From contig WVWW01000145.1 of assembly GCA_011773795.1 (NCBI GenBank), forward strand, positions 32,730 to 45,318: a DNA stretch of 12,589 bases, written 5' to 3'. This DNA is from Acidobacteriota bacterium. GTDB lineage: Bacteria > Acidobacteriota > Polarisedimenticolia > Polarisedimenticolales > Polarisedimenticolaceae. Made by a program: the position numbers and the translations under genes. The stretch's first letter is position 1; each line of letters opens with the position of its first letter. The notes beneath the pieces were generated by a model, which worked only from the letters and a program-made list of their open reading frames with translations, was not told the origin of the DNA and made no database searches. Positions 1 to 6,701 of this stretch are shown here, piece by piece.

Positions 1-216
1 GTCGCCGGTCTCGTTGCCCGTCGGATCCTGTGTTCGCTCGAGCCGGGGCAATCAGTGGCGCGAGGCGAACGCATCGGCCTCATACGATTCGGCTCGCGGG
101 TCGATGTCGAGCTGCCCGACGGGTGGGTACCCGGCGTCAAGCTCAAACAGCGCACGACGTCGGGAGAGACTCCGATAGCCACCAAGCGGCGATCGGCGGT
201 CGCGGACCCTCTCTGA
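1..216 (+). CDS. psd: Phosphatidylserine decarboxylase, C-terminal end (5' truncated by window edge)
   Basis: Frame 1 is open from the first base to a TGA at 214-216 and gives the last 71 residues. The peptide carries the self-processing motif of the short, archaeal-type phosphatidylserine decarboxylases: IRFGSRVDVELP at about residues 28-39. In this family the chain is cut between the Gly and Ser (G31-S32 of the fragment), and the serine becomes the pyruvoyl prosthetic group of the alpha subunit. The preceding LVARRILCSLEPGQ and the following GVKLKQRTTSGETPIA also fit the family. The enzyme decarboxylates phosphatidylserine to phosphatidylethanolamine at the inner membrane. The next gene, pssA, makes its substrate, which supports the call. 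The N-terminal part lies outside the window. Confidence 0.9.
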   Translation, partial: VAGLVARRILCSLEPGQSVARGERIGLIRFGSRVDVELPDGWVPGVKLKQRTTSGETPIATKRRSAVADPL

Positions 217-271
217 GGCGAGCCGCCTCTGTTTTTGGCTATAGTGGGTGCGACCCCGGTAAGGGTCGATT

Positions 272-279
272 GGAAAGGA
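272..279 (+). promoter_or_regulatory. Purine-rich ribosome binding site deciding the pssA start
   Basis: GGAAAGGA lies just upstream of the GTG at 283. The last AGGA is close to the start (3 nt), while the GGA at 272-274 is 8 nt away. The upstream alternative starts in the same frame (TTG 235, GTG 244) have no comparable purine run before them, so GTG 283 is preferred. Confidence 0.5.
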
Positions 280-282
280 CGC

Positions 283-1041
283 GTGGCGCGACAACGAAAG
301 CTACAGCGCGGGATCTACCTGCTCCCGACGCTGCTCACCACAGGGAATCTGGTCTGCGGTTTCACCGCGGTCGTGATGTCGTTTCGCGGCGAGATCGGCC
401 GCGCGGCGATCTTCATCATCATTGCCGGCGTCCTCGATCTACTCGACGGAAGGATCGCCCGAATGACCGGGACGACCACCGAGTTCGGGTCGGAGTTCGA
501 CTCGCTCGCCGATATCGTGTCGTTCGGCGTGGCACCGGCCATGCTGGCCTACTCCTGGGTGCTCGAGCCCTTCGGCCGCGTGGGTTGGCTGGTCGCATTC
601 CTGTTCGTCATCTGTGCGGCAATGCGGTTGGCGCGTTACAACATCCAGGCGCATAGCGGCGAGCGGCGTCACTTCGTCGGGCTCTCCTCGCCGGTGGCGG
701 CCGGGTCGCTGGCCACAGCCGCGTTCGCGTTCCCTACCGCGCCGGGAGTCGGCAGCCCGACGGCACTTCCGTTGATGCTGCTGACCGCCACACTGGCGCT
801 GCTGATGGTTTCTCGGTTTCGCTACCGCTCGTTCAAGGACCTCGCTCTACTCGACCGCCGGTCCTACATCTACGTGCTCCCGCTTGCCGTGACCATGGTC
901 GGCGTCTTGATCTGGCCCCGCTGGGTGATGCCGGCCTTGGCTGGCGCATATTTGTTGTCCGCACCGCTGGTGTCCGTCAGTCGCGTCTTCTCGGGCGCGC
1001 CGGCCCGCAAGGAACTGCCTCACGAGTCGTTCGATGGTTGA
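283..1041 (+). CDS. pssA: CDP-diacylglycerol--serine O-phosphatidyltransferase (phosphatidylserine synthase)
   Basis: This integral inner-membrane enzyme joins CDP-diacylglycerol and L-serine to give phosphatidylserine and CMP. From GTG 283 the product is 252 residues, a usual length. The complete CDP-alcohol phosphotransferase signature DG(x)2AR(x)8G(x)3D(x)3D is visible at residues 55-77 (D55, G56, A59, R60, G69, D73, D77, with D52 before it). These aspartates bind the metal and the CDP moiety. Several hydrophobic stretches, at roughly 20-34, 41-54, 84-112, 135-150, 160-178, 196-212 and 215-232, are consistent with a multi-spanning protein. TTG 235 would add 16 residues without a good ribosome binding site. 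psd lies just upstream, so both steps of phosphatidylethanolamine synthesis are together. The stop overlaps the next start by 8 nt, which suggests coupled translation. Confidence 0.93.
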   Translation: MARQRKLQRGIYLLPTLLTTGNLVCGFTAVVMSFRGEIGRAAIFIIIAGVLDLLDGRIARMTGTTTEFGSEFDSLADIVSFGVAPAMLAYSWVLEPFGRVGWLVAFLFVICAAMRLARYNIQAHSGERRHFVGLSSPVAAGSLATAAFAFPTAPGVGSPTALPLMLLTATLALLMVSRFRYRSFKDLALLDRRSYIYVLPLAVTMVGVLIWPRWVMPALAGAYLLSAPLVSVSRVFSGAPARKELPHESFDG

Positions 1042-2011
1042 CCGCAACGGGAAGATCGCCGTCCTCGGTGCCTCGACGCTCGAAGGCACACGTGTCCGCG
1101 AGGCGCTCGAGGCGGCACGCGTGCCCGCCGCGAAAGTCGACCTGTTCGGCTTCGCGGACGGCGACGTGTTGGTCAGCGAGTACGCCGGCGAGGCGCGCAT
1201 GATCCAGGAGCCGGACCCTGTTGTCGTTGCGGGTCACGAGGTCCTGCTCGTCTGCGAGCGTGGGGACAGCACCCGGCGTGTCGCCGAACAACTCCGCGCG
1301 GATCAGCTCGTCATCGATCTCGTCGGCGGACTCCCCGAGAAGCTTGGGGCTCGGTTGCTGAACCCGCGTAACGAAGTCGACGATGCCGCCGGGTTCTACG
1401 CGGTCCCGCACCCGCTGGCGTTGGTGCTCTCGGATCTGCTCAGCCCCGTCGACCGCGGGCCCGGGGTGGAGCAGTGCGTTGCCGTCATCGTCCGTCCCGC
1501 GGTGGACTACGGCGAGGCCGGGGTCGAGGAGCTACGTCAACAGACGGTGCGGCTACTGAACTTCGTCGAGCTTCCGGTGGATACGTTCGGCCGGCAGCTC
1601 GCATTCAACATCGTCCCCGAATCGGGCCTGTCGTGCGGGATCCCCGGATTCGAACAGGAGATCGCCCGTCAGGTCGGTGTGCTGCTCGGTTGGGATCGCG
1701 AGCGACTCACGCTGCGCTTCCTGGCGGCGCCGTTGTTCTACGGGCACGCGGTCGAGTTGCACATTCGCACGCCCAACGGAACGGGACTCGATGAAATGCG
1801 CCGCGCCCTTGCGGAGAACGGCCTGGAGCCGGGGGAGGAGCGCGGCCCGCTCGTATCGACTCCGATGGAAGTTGCCGACGAGCGCACGATCCGGTTGGGC
1901 GAGTTGACCGCCGACGGTCTCGGCGGTTTCTGGCTGTGGGCCGTGGCGGGGGGGAGCAACTCCCGCGCGGCCGAGTTTGCCGTGCGACTGGCCCAAAGCG
2001 CCGTTTCCTGA
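1034..2011 (+). CDS. Aspartate-semialdehyde dehydrogenase-family protein, USG-1-like, lacking the catalytic cysteine
   Basis: The 325-residue product has an N-terminal dinucleotide-binding fold with the loop GASTLEG (residues 12-18) and the ASADH dimerisation domain. Three segments resemble Escherichia coli USG-1, a paralogue of Asd of unknown role: the AVP element at 123-125, TFGRQLAFNIVP at 184-195 and PLFYGHA at 233-239. True ASADH has an Asn-Cys-Ser/Thr site whose cysteine forms the acyl-enzyme. Here the corresponding stretch reads AVPHPLAL (residues 123-130), with no cysteine. The histidine of YGHA (H238) is kept. Cys148 and Cys201 are elsewhere and do not fit the site. The protein is therefore probably not a working Asd. 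It starts inside pssA and ends 2 nt before lolC, so it belongs to this envelope operon, but its function is unknown. No strong ribosome binding site is seen; coupling to pssA is likely. Confidence 0.8.
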   Translation: MVDRNGKIAVLGASTLEGTRVREALEAARVPAAKVDLFGFADGDVLVSEYAGEARMIQEPDPVVVAGHEVLLVCERGDSTRRVAEQLRADQLVIDLVGGLPEKLGARLLNPRNEVDDAAGFYAVPHPLALVLSDLLSPVDRGPGVEQCVAVIVRPAVDYGEAGVEELRQQTVRLLNFVELPVDTFGRQLAFNIVPESGLSCGIPGFEQEIARQVGVLLGWDRERLTLRFLAAPLFYGHAVELHIRTPNGTGLDEMRRALAENGLEPGEERGPLVSTPMEVADERTIRLGELTADGLGGFWLWAVAGGSNSRAAEFAVRLAQSAVS

Positions 2012-2013
2012 CG

Positions 2014-3249
2014 ATGCTCGACTTCGAAGGCTTCCTGGCTCTTCGCTACCTGCGCTTTCACCGTGGTCGCACGTTCGTCTCCGCGATCACCCTGATTTCG
2101 GTGCTCGGAGTTACCGTCGGCACGGCCGCGCTGGTCATCGCGCTCGCAACCAATGCGGGTTTCGTCGAGGACGCGCGTGCGAGGATCCACAGCGGATCCG
2201 CACATCTGGTGATCCAACATCGGATGGACGACCGGTTCTCCGATGCCGACGACACGATCGCGGCGATGCTCGAAATCGAGGGCGTTTCGGCCGGCGCCGC
2301 GGTGCTCCGTACACACGGCATGCTGGTCTACGAGGACGCGGGGCGCACGGCCTACGCCGATGTCTGGGGGATCGAACCGGTGTCGCACGGCGAGGTGATC
2401 CTCGGCGCCGCGGACACCGAGCATTTCACTCGCCTCGAGGCCGCGACGAACAGCGGTCGCGCCGCGATCCTGCTCGGCGTCAATCTGGCGGCCAACCTCG
2501 GTGTCGTTCCGGGCGACCGTGTTCGGCTGGTCGTCCCCGAGATGACGTTGACGCCGTGGGCGCCGCGGCCGCGATCGCGCGTGTTCGAGGTCGTCGGGAC
2601 GTACGCCTCGGATCACTTCCAGGAAGACTCCCAGCGCGCGTACGTCCTCCTGGACGCCGCGCGCAGCACGTTGCGTGCCGGAGAGACGAGCTCGCGCATC
2701 GAGCTTCGGGTCGACCCACTGGAGCGCATCGACGACACCAAGGAACTCCTGGAACAATCCTTCGGGGCCGACTGGTTCGTGTTCGATCTGATCGACCAGA
2801 ACAAGGACTTCATGCAGGCGCTCAACACCGAAAAGCTCGTCCTCGCGCTGGCGGTCGGGTTGATCGTCGTCGTGGCCGCCCTGAACATCATCTCGATGTT
2901 GATCCTGATGGTCGCCGACAAAACCAAGGAAATCGGCACGCTGACCGCGCTCGGAGCGACCCCGAAGCACATTGCACGCATCTTCATGCTCCAGGGCCTC
3001 ACGATCGGGGCCATCGGCGCGTCGACCGGCCTGGCCCTCGGCTGGGTCCTGGCCACCTTGTTCGACCGCTACGAGCTGTTCCAGCTGGACCCCGACGTCT
3101 ATTACCTGACGCATTTGCCGTTCAGCCCACACGTCAGCGATCTGCTGTGGATCGGTTCCGCGACGATGTTGATCTCGTTCCTGGCGACTTTGTACCCGGC
3201 GTTCAAGGCGGCCGGACTCGATCCGGTGGAAGCGATCCGCCATGAGTGA
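2014..3249 (+). CDS. lolC: Lipoprotein-releasing ABC transporter permease, LolC/LolE family
   Basis: The 411-residue product is the permease half of the Lol exporter, which lifts triacylated lipoproteins out of the inner membrane and passes them to the LolA carrier. The architecture is typical of MacB/LolC proteins. There is one N-terminal membrane helix (about 22-46), a large periplasmic domain (about 47-270), and three C-terminal helices (about 275-300, 325-350, 376-396). The conserved cytoplasmic segment ADKTKEIGTLTALGAT (301-316) couples to the ATPase. ATG 2014 lies 2 nt after the previous stop; a longer in-frame start at 1936 would run inside that gene and has no family support. The stop overlaps lolD by 8 nt. 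Only one permease is present here, so LolC and LolE cannot be told apart; it may form a homodimer, as in species with a single LolF-type permease. Confidence 0.92.
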   Translation: MLDFEGFLALRYLRFHRGRTFVSAITLISVLGVTVGTAALVIALATNAGFVEDARARIHSGSAHLVIQHRMDDRFSDADDTIAAMLEIEGVSAGAAVLRTHGMLVYEDAGRTAYADVWGIEPVSHGEVILGAADTEHFTRLEAATNSGRAAILLGVNLAANLGVVPGDRVRLVVPEMTLTPWAPRPRSRVFEVVGTYASDHFQEDSQRAYVLLDAARSTLRAGETSSRIELRVDPLERIDDTKELLEQSFGADWFVFDLIDQNKDFMQALNTEKLVLALAVGLIVVVAALNIISMLILMVADKTKEIGTLTALGATPKHIARIFMLQGLTIGAIGASTGLALGWVLATLFDRYELFQLDPDVYYLTHLPFSPHVSDLLWIGSATMLISFLATLYPAFKAAGLDPVEAIRHE

Positions 3250-3967
3250 GCGGTTACTCGAGGCGGCCGAACTCTCGCGTTCGTTCCAGAGCGGGCCGCG
3301 CCGCATCGAGGTCCTGTCGAACCTGGACCTCGAGGTCGACGGCGGAGAGTCCGTCGCCATCGTCGGCGATTCGGGCGTGGGGAAGTCGACGTTGCTGCAC
3401 CTGTTGGGGGGCCTGGATCGACCGGATGGCGGTACCTTGACGTTTCGAGGGCGGCCTCTGCCGTGGAGTGACGGCGAGGCGATGGGTCGCTACCGCAACC
3501 GCCATGTCGGGTTCGTGTTTCAGTTCCACCACCTGTTGCCCGAGTTCAACGCGCTGGAGAATGTGGAGATGCCGTTTCGAATCGGCGGACGGTTCGAACG
3601 CACGGAGACGGCCGCCCGCGAGATCCTGGAGCGCCTCGGCCTGGCCGAGCGGCTCGGCCACACCCCGGCACGACTTTCCGGTGGCGAACAGCAGCGTGTG
3701 GCCATCGCCCGCGCCGTCGCCGGGAGGCCGTCGCTGGTTCTGGCCGACGAGCCGACCGGAAACCTCGACCCCTCCACCGGGGATCGCGTGTTCGGCGTGC
3801 TGCGGGATCTGCAAAAAGAGCGCGGCTTCAGCCTGGTGCTGGCCACGCACAGCGAGCGCATGGCCGCGGGCTGCGACCGCATCCTGCACCTGGCCGGCGG
3901 TCGCCTACACCCGTTGAGTGACAGCGCGGCGGCGACCTTCTTCGGGGGCTCCGGGGACGCCGAGTAG
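3242..3967 (+). CDS. lolD: Lipoprotein-releasing system ATP-binding protein LolD
   Basis: This is the ATPase subunit of the Lol lipoprotein exporter, 241 residues with all ABC motifs intact. Walker A is GDSGVGKST (42-50), the Q-loop is FVFQFHHLLP (91-100, Q94), the signature is LSGGEQ (145-150), Walker B is LVLADE (165-170), a D-loop follows at about 175, and the H-loop histidine is H203. The Q-loop followed by FHHLLPEFNALENVEMP is characteristic of LolD as opposed to other ABC ATPases of the same branch such as MacB or FtsE. ATG 3242 is preceded by GGTGGAAG about 9 nt upstream and overlaps the last codons of the permease gene, so the two subunits are probably translated together. Confidence 0.94.
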   Translation: MSERLLEAAELSRSFQSGPRRIEVLSNLDLEVDGGESVAIVGDSGVGKSTLLHLLGGLDRPDGGTLTFRGRPLPWSDGEAMGRYRNRHVGFVFQFHHLLPEFNALENVEMPFRIGGRFERTETAAREILERLGLAERLGHTPARLSGGEQQRVAIARAVAGRPSLVLADEPTGNLDPSTGDRVFGVLRDLQKERGFSLVLATHSERMAAGCDRILHLAGGRLHPLSDSAAATFFGGSGDAE

Positions 3968-4014
3968 GGCCGGCCGTCGACCGCGCGGGCGCCCCCGAAA
4001 AGCGCGGAAACGCA

Positions 4015-4036
4015 ACTCTTACCGAAGCGTAAGCGT
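4015..4036 (+). promoter_or_regulatory. Imperfect inverted repeat upstream of clpC, possible operator
   Basis: The arms ACTCTTAC (4015-4022) and GTAAGCGT (4029-4036) are inverted copies with one mismatch, separated by 6 nt (CGAAGC). It is the most symmetrical element in the 135-nt gap between lolD and clpC, and its right arm touches the candidate -35 box at 4035. It does not match the HrcA/CIRCE operator or the direct-repeat CtsR operator. That a protein binds here is inferred from symmetry and position only. Confidence 0.25.
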
Positions 4037-4063
4037 GCAAGGATGGGAGACCGGTCGTATGCT
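4035..4063 (+). promoter_or_regulatory. Possible sigma-70 type promoter for clpC
   Basis: A TATGCT hexamer (4058-4063, 4 of 6 matches to TATAAT) follows GTGCAA (4035-4040, 3 of 6 matches to TTGACA) with a 17-nt spacer. Transcription would start near 4070, giving a leader of about 33 nt before the ATG at 4103. The boxes are weak, but they sit in the only sizeable gap before clpC. Confidence 0.3.
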
Positions 4064-4102
4064 ATGGTCACCAACACTCAGCAGACGACGGACGGTTGCC
4101 CG

Positions 4103-6541
4103 ATGTTCGAGAAATTCACCGAGAGAGCCAAGAGGATCCTCTTCCTGGCACGCTACGAGGCCAGCCAGCAGGGCGCGAAGCGGATCGGTAGCGAGCATCT
4201 GCTGCTGGGATTGCTGAAGGAACCCGAGGATTCGACACGCGAGCTGTTCACCCGGGCCAACGTCTCGATCGACCTGCTGCAGGCCGAGCTCGAGCGCCGC
4301 GGTCCGATCCGCGAGAAGCTCTCCACCTCGGTCGAGATCCCGTTCAGCGACGAGACCAAGAAGGTCCTGCAGTTCGCCGAGGAAGAGGCCGAGCGGCTGA
4401 TGCACCCCAACATCGGCACCGAGCACATCCTGCTGGGGCTGCTGCGATTGGAAGAGTCGCCGGCGGGCCGCCTGCTCGCGGAGCGCGGGATGCGGTTGTA
4501 CGCGGTGCGCGAGGACGCCGTCAACCTCTACAAGCGGCGGGCGCTGCCCAAGAAGAAGAAAGAAACGCCTTTCCTCAACGAGTTTTCGCGAGATCTGTCG
4601 GACATGGCGCAACGACGTGTCTTCGACCCGCTGATCGGCCGGGAGGCCGAACTCGACCGGGTGATCCAGATCCTCTCGCGCCGGCGTAAGAACAACCCCG
4701 TCCTGCTCGGCGAGCCGGGGGTCGGGAAGACCGCGATCATCGAGGGTCTGGCCACGCGGATCGTCGACGGCGAGGTCCCTCCGTCGCTGATGCACAACCG
4801 CATCCTGGCGCTCGATCTGTCGCTCGTCGTCGCGGGGACGAAGTACCGCGGACAGTTCGAGGAGCGACTCAAGGGCATCATCACGGAGTTGACCACCGCG
4901 GAAGACGTGATCATCTTCATCGACGAGATCCACTCCCTGATCGGCGCCGGCTCGGCCGAGGGCTCGCTGGACGCGGCGAACATCCTCAAGCCGACGCTGT
5001 CGCGCGGCGAGGTCCAGTGCATCGGCGCGACCACGCCGCGCGACTACCACAAGTACATCGAGAAGGACCGAGCGCTCGTGCGCCGGTTCCAGCCGATCAA
5101 CATCAAGCCGCCCACCGAGGGCGAGACCTACGAGATCCTGAGCGGCGTCAAGGAGCGCTACGAGCGGTTCCACGGCGTGCGCTTCGCCGACGAGGCGATC
5201 CGCGCCGCCGTCTACCAGTCCAACCGCTACATCACCGATCGCTTCCTGCCGGACAAGGCGATCGACGTGCTCGACGAGGCCGGCGCGCGAGTCAAGCTGG
5301 GCAAGTCCACGTCCTATACCGAGATCAAACGCATCGAGCGCGAGCTCAAACGGGCGGTCGACGGGATGAAGAGCGCCCTGGCGCGCAAGGACTTCGACGA
5401 GGCCGTGGCGTTCCACGACGAGGAGGTCACGCTGCGCCGCCGCCACGAGGAGCTCAAGCAGAGCTACGAGGACGAGTGCAACAAGATCCTCGACGTCCAA
5501 CGCAGCGACGTGGAGGACGTGATCGCGCGCTGGACCGGGATCCCGATCCAGTCGGTGGCCGAGGAAGAGGCCGACAAGCTGCTGCAGATCGAGAACGTCC
5601 TGCACGAGCGAATCGTCGGGCAGGAGACGTCGATCTCCGCGCTCGCCCGCGCGATCCGCCGCTCGCGCGCCGGTCTGAACAACCCCAACCGGCCGATCGG
5701 CTCGTTCGTGTTCCTCGGACCCACGGGCGTCGGGAAGACCGAGGTTGCGCGCACGCTGGCATGTTTCCTGTTCGACACCGAACGCTCGTTGGTGCGTTTC
5801 GACATGTCGGAGTACATGGAGAAGCACGCGATCGCCAAGATGATCGGCTCGCCCCCCGGCTACGTCGGCCACGAGGAGGGCGGGCAGCTCACCGAGCGGA
5901 TCAAGCGCAAGCCCTACAGCGTGATCCTGCTCGACGAGATCGAGAAGGCGCACCCCGACGTGCTGAACATCCTGCTCCAGGTGCTCGAGGACGGCATGAT
6001 CACGGACGCCTACGGGACGGCCGTCGATTTCAAGAACACGATCGTGATCATGACCTCGAACATCGGCTCCCAGCACGTCGCGCGGATGGCCGGCAAGCTG
6101 GGCTTCCAGACCGACGACAACGAGCAGAAGTTCAAGGACCGGCGGGACCTCGTGCTCGCCGAGGTGAAGCGGACGCTGACCCCCGAGTTCATCAACCGCA
6201 TCGACGAGATCATCGTCTTCGACGCGTTGACCGAAAGCCAGCTCGCGCAGATCGCGCGGATCATGATCCGGCAGCTCAACGAGGGGCTTGCCGAACGCGA
6301 GATCGAGCTCCAGATCACCGACGAAGTTTGTGAGTGGCTCGTCGAGACGACCTGCCAGGACCGCTCCTTCGGTGCCCGGCCACTCCGCCGAGCCATCCAG
6401 CGCCACATTGAAGATGCACTTTCCGAGGCGTTGATCGGCGGTGATCTGGTCGACGGCGGCACGATCGAGGTCTTCCTGGACGACGGCAAACTGGGATTCC
6501 GCCCGCTGGAGGAGCGGACGGCCTCGACTCAGCCCGGATAG
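4103..6541 (+). CDS. clpC: ATP-dependent Clp protease ATP-binding subunit ClpC
   Basis: This Hsp100 AAA+ unfoldase threads damaged or tagged proteins into the ClpP protease. From ATG 4103 the product is 812 residues and begins MFEKFTERAK, the usual ClpC N-terminus. The double Clp-N domain spans about 1-145. AAA-1 has Walker A GEPGVGKT (203-210), Walker B IFIDE (271-275) and arginines R327/R328. A short UVR-like coiled linker lies at about 417-455. AAA-2 has Walker A GPTGVGKT (539-546) and Walker B VILLDE (607-612). The LGF tripeptide (666-668) is at the ClpP-docking loop, so partnership with ClpP is expected. The short linker argues against ClpB, and the UVR segment against ClpA. Earlier in-frame ATGs (4043, 4064) would add residues absent from the family. 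No mcsA, mcsB or ctsR gene is adjacent. No clear ribosome binding site precedes 4103. Confidence 0.95.
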   Translation: MFEKFTERAKRILFLARYEASQQGAKRIGSEHLLLGLLKEPEDSTRELFTRANVSIDLLQAELERRGPIREKLSTSVEIPFSDETKKVLQFAEEEAERLMHPNIGTEHILLGLLRLEESPAGRLLAERGMRLYAVREDAVNLYKRRALPKKKKETPFLNEFSRDLSDMAQRRVFDPLIGREAELDRVIQILSRRRKNNPVLLGEPGVGKTAIIEGLATRIVDGEVPPSLMHNRILALDLSLVVAGTKYRGQFEERLKGIITELTTAEDVIIFIDEIHSLIGAGSAEGSLDAANILKPTLSRGEVQCIGATTPRDYHKYIEKDRALVRRFQPINIKPPTEGETYEILSGVKERYERFHGVRFADEAIRAAVYQSNRYITDRFLPDKAIDVLDEAGARVKLGKSTSYTEIKRIERELKRAVDGMKSALARKDFDEAVAFHDEEVTLRRRHEELKQSYEDECNKILDVQRSDVEDVIARWTGIPIQSVAEEEADKLLQIENVLHERIVGQETSISALARAIRRSRAGLNNPNRPIGSFVFLGPTGVGKTEVARTLACFLFDTERSLVRFDMSEYMEKHAIAKMIGSPPGYVGHEEGGQLTERIKRKPYSVILLDEIEKAHPDVLNILLQVLEDGMITDAYGTAVDFKNTIVIMTSNIGSQHVARMAGKLGFQTDDNEQKFKDRRDLVLAEVKRTLTPEFINRIDEIIVFDALTESQLAQIARIMIRQLNEGLAEREIELQITDEVCEWLVETTCQDRSFGARPLRRAIQRHIEDALSEALIGGDLVDGGTIEVFLDDGKLGFRPLEERTASTQPG

Positions 6542-6573
6542 CTCTCCAACACAGACTTTTTCTACGCCGCAGG

Positions 6574-6604
6574 ATCCGCGCCGCGCGCGGCGCGGATTGC
6601 TTTT
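6574..6604 (+). terminator. Intrinsic terminator after clpC
   Basis: A perfect 24-nt palindrome (6574-6597, left half ATCCGCGCCGCG) can form a very GC-rich hairpin of about 10 bp with a 4-nt loop, followed by TGCTTTT (6598-6604). It begins 33 nt after the clpC stop. This is the clearest terminator in the window and separates clpC from bamA. Confidence 0.75.
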
Positions 6605-6608
6605 CCAC

Positions 6609-6616
6609 TATAGAAT
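6609..6616 (+). promoter_or_regulatory. Possible -10 element for bamA
   Basis: TATAGAAT stands out in a GC-rich leader directly after the clpC terminator. bamA should need its own promoter if that terminator works. No convincing -35 box lies 16-18 nt upstream, because that position falls in the terminator stem. The support is mainly contextual. Confidence 0.3.
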
Positions 6617-6652
6617 GTCCGACCGCGGGGGCGGCAGACCCGCGCCGTCGGG

Positions 6653-6667
6653 CCGGCCGGCGGCCGG
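6653..6667 (+). other. Short GC hairpin in the bamA leader
   Basis: CCGGCC (6653-6658), GGC, GGCCGG (6662-6667) is a 6-bp stem with a 3-nt loop in the leader, 34 nt before the bamA ATG. No T-run follows, so it is not a terminator. It could affect leader structure or translation, but short GC palindromes are common in such DNA. Confidence 0.2.
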
Positions 6668-6701
6668 GGGGATTGAGCGCCGGAAAGCAGACCGGGATTC
6701 G

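Noticed and set aside
239..246. CTATAGTG upstream of pssA, the reverse complement of CACTATAG upstream of bamA (6606-6613)
   Set aside because: An 8-nt match between two leaders is easily chance. No -35 box accompanies it, and it lies in a 66-nt gap inside what looks like a psd-pssA operon.
1738..3360. 540-codon open frame on the minus strand opposite the USG-1-like gene and lolC
   Set aside because: It spans three recognised + strand genes and their junctions, and shows no domain-like pattern.
3981..4007. GC-rich inverted repeat after lolD (CCGCGC ... GCGCGG)
   Set aside because: The stem is only 6 bp with a 15-nt loop and no T-run follows, so I do not call it a terminator.
4019..6406. Very long open frame on the minus strand opposite clpC (795 codons)
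   Set aside because: It mirrors a fully conserved ClpC on the + strand. Its translation is low-complexity and rich in Asp, Leu, Val and Arg, as expected of an antisense frame in GC-rich DNA. No motif or ribosome binding site was seen.
6615..6701. In-frame ATG at 6615 that would extend BamA by 29 residues
   Set aside because: The signal peptide starts at ATG 6702. The extension is Gly/Pro/Arg-rich, would precede the signal peptide, and its ATG lies within the likely -10 element.
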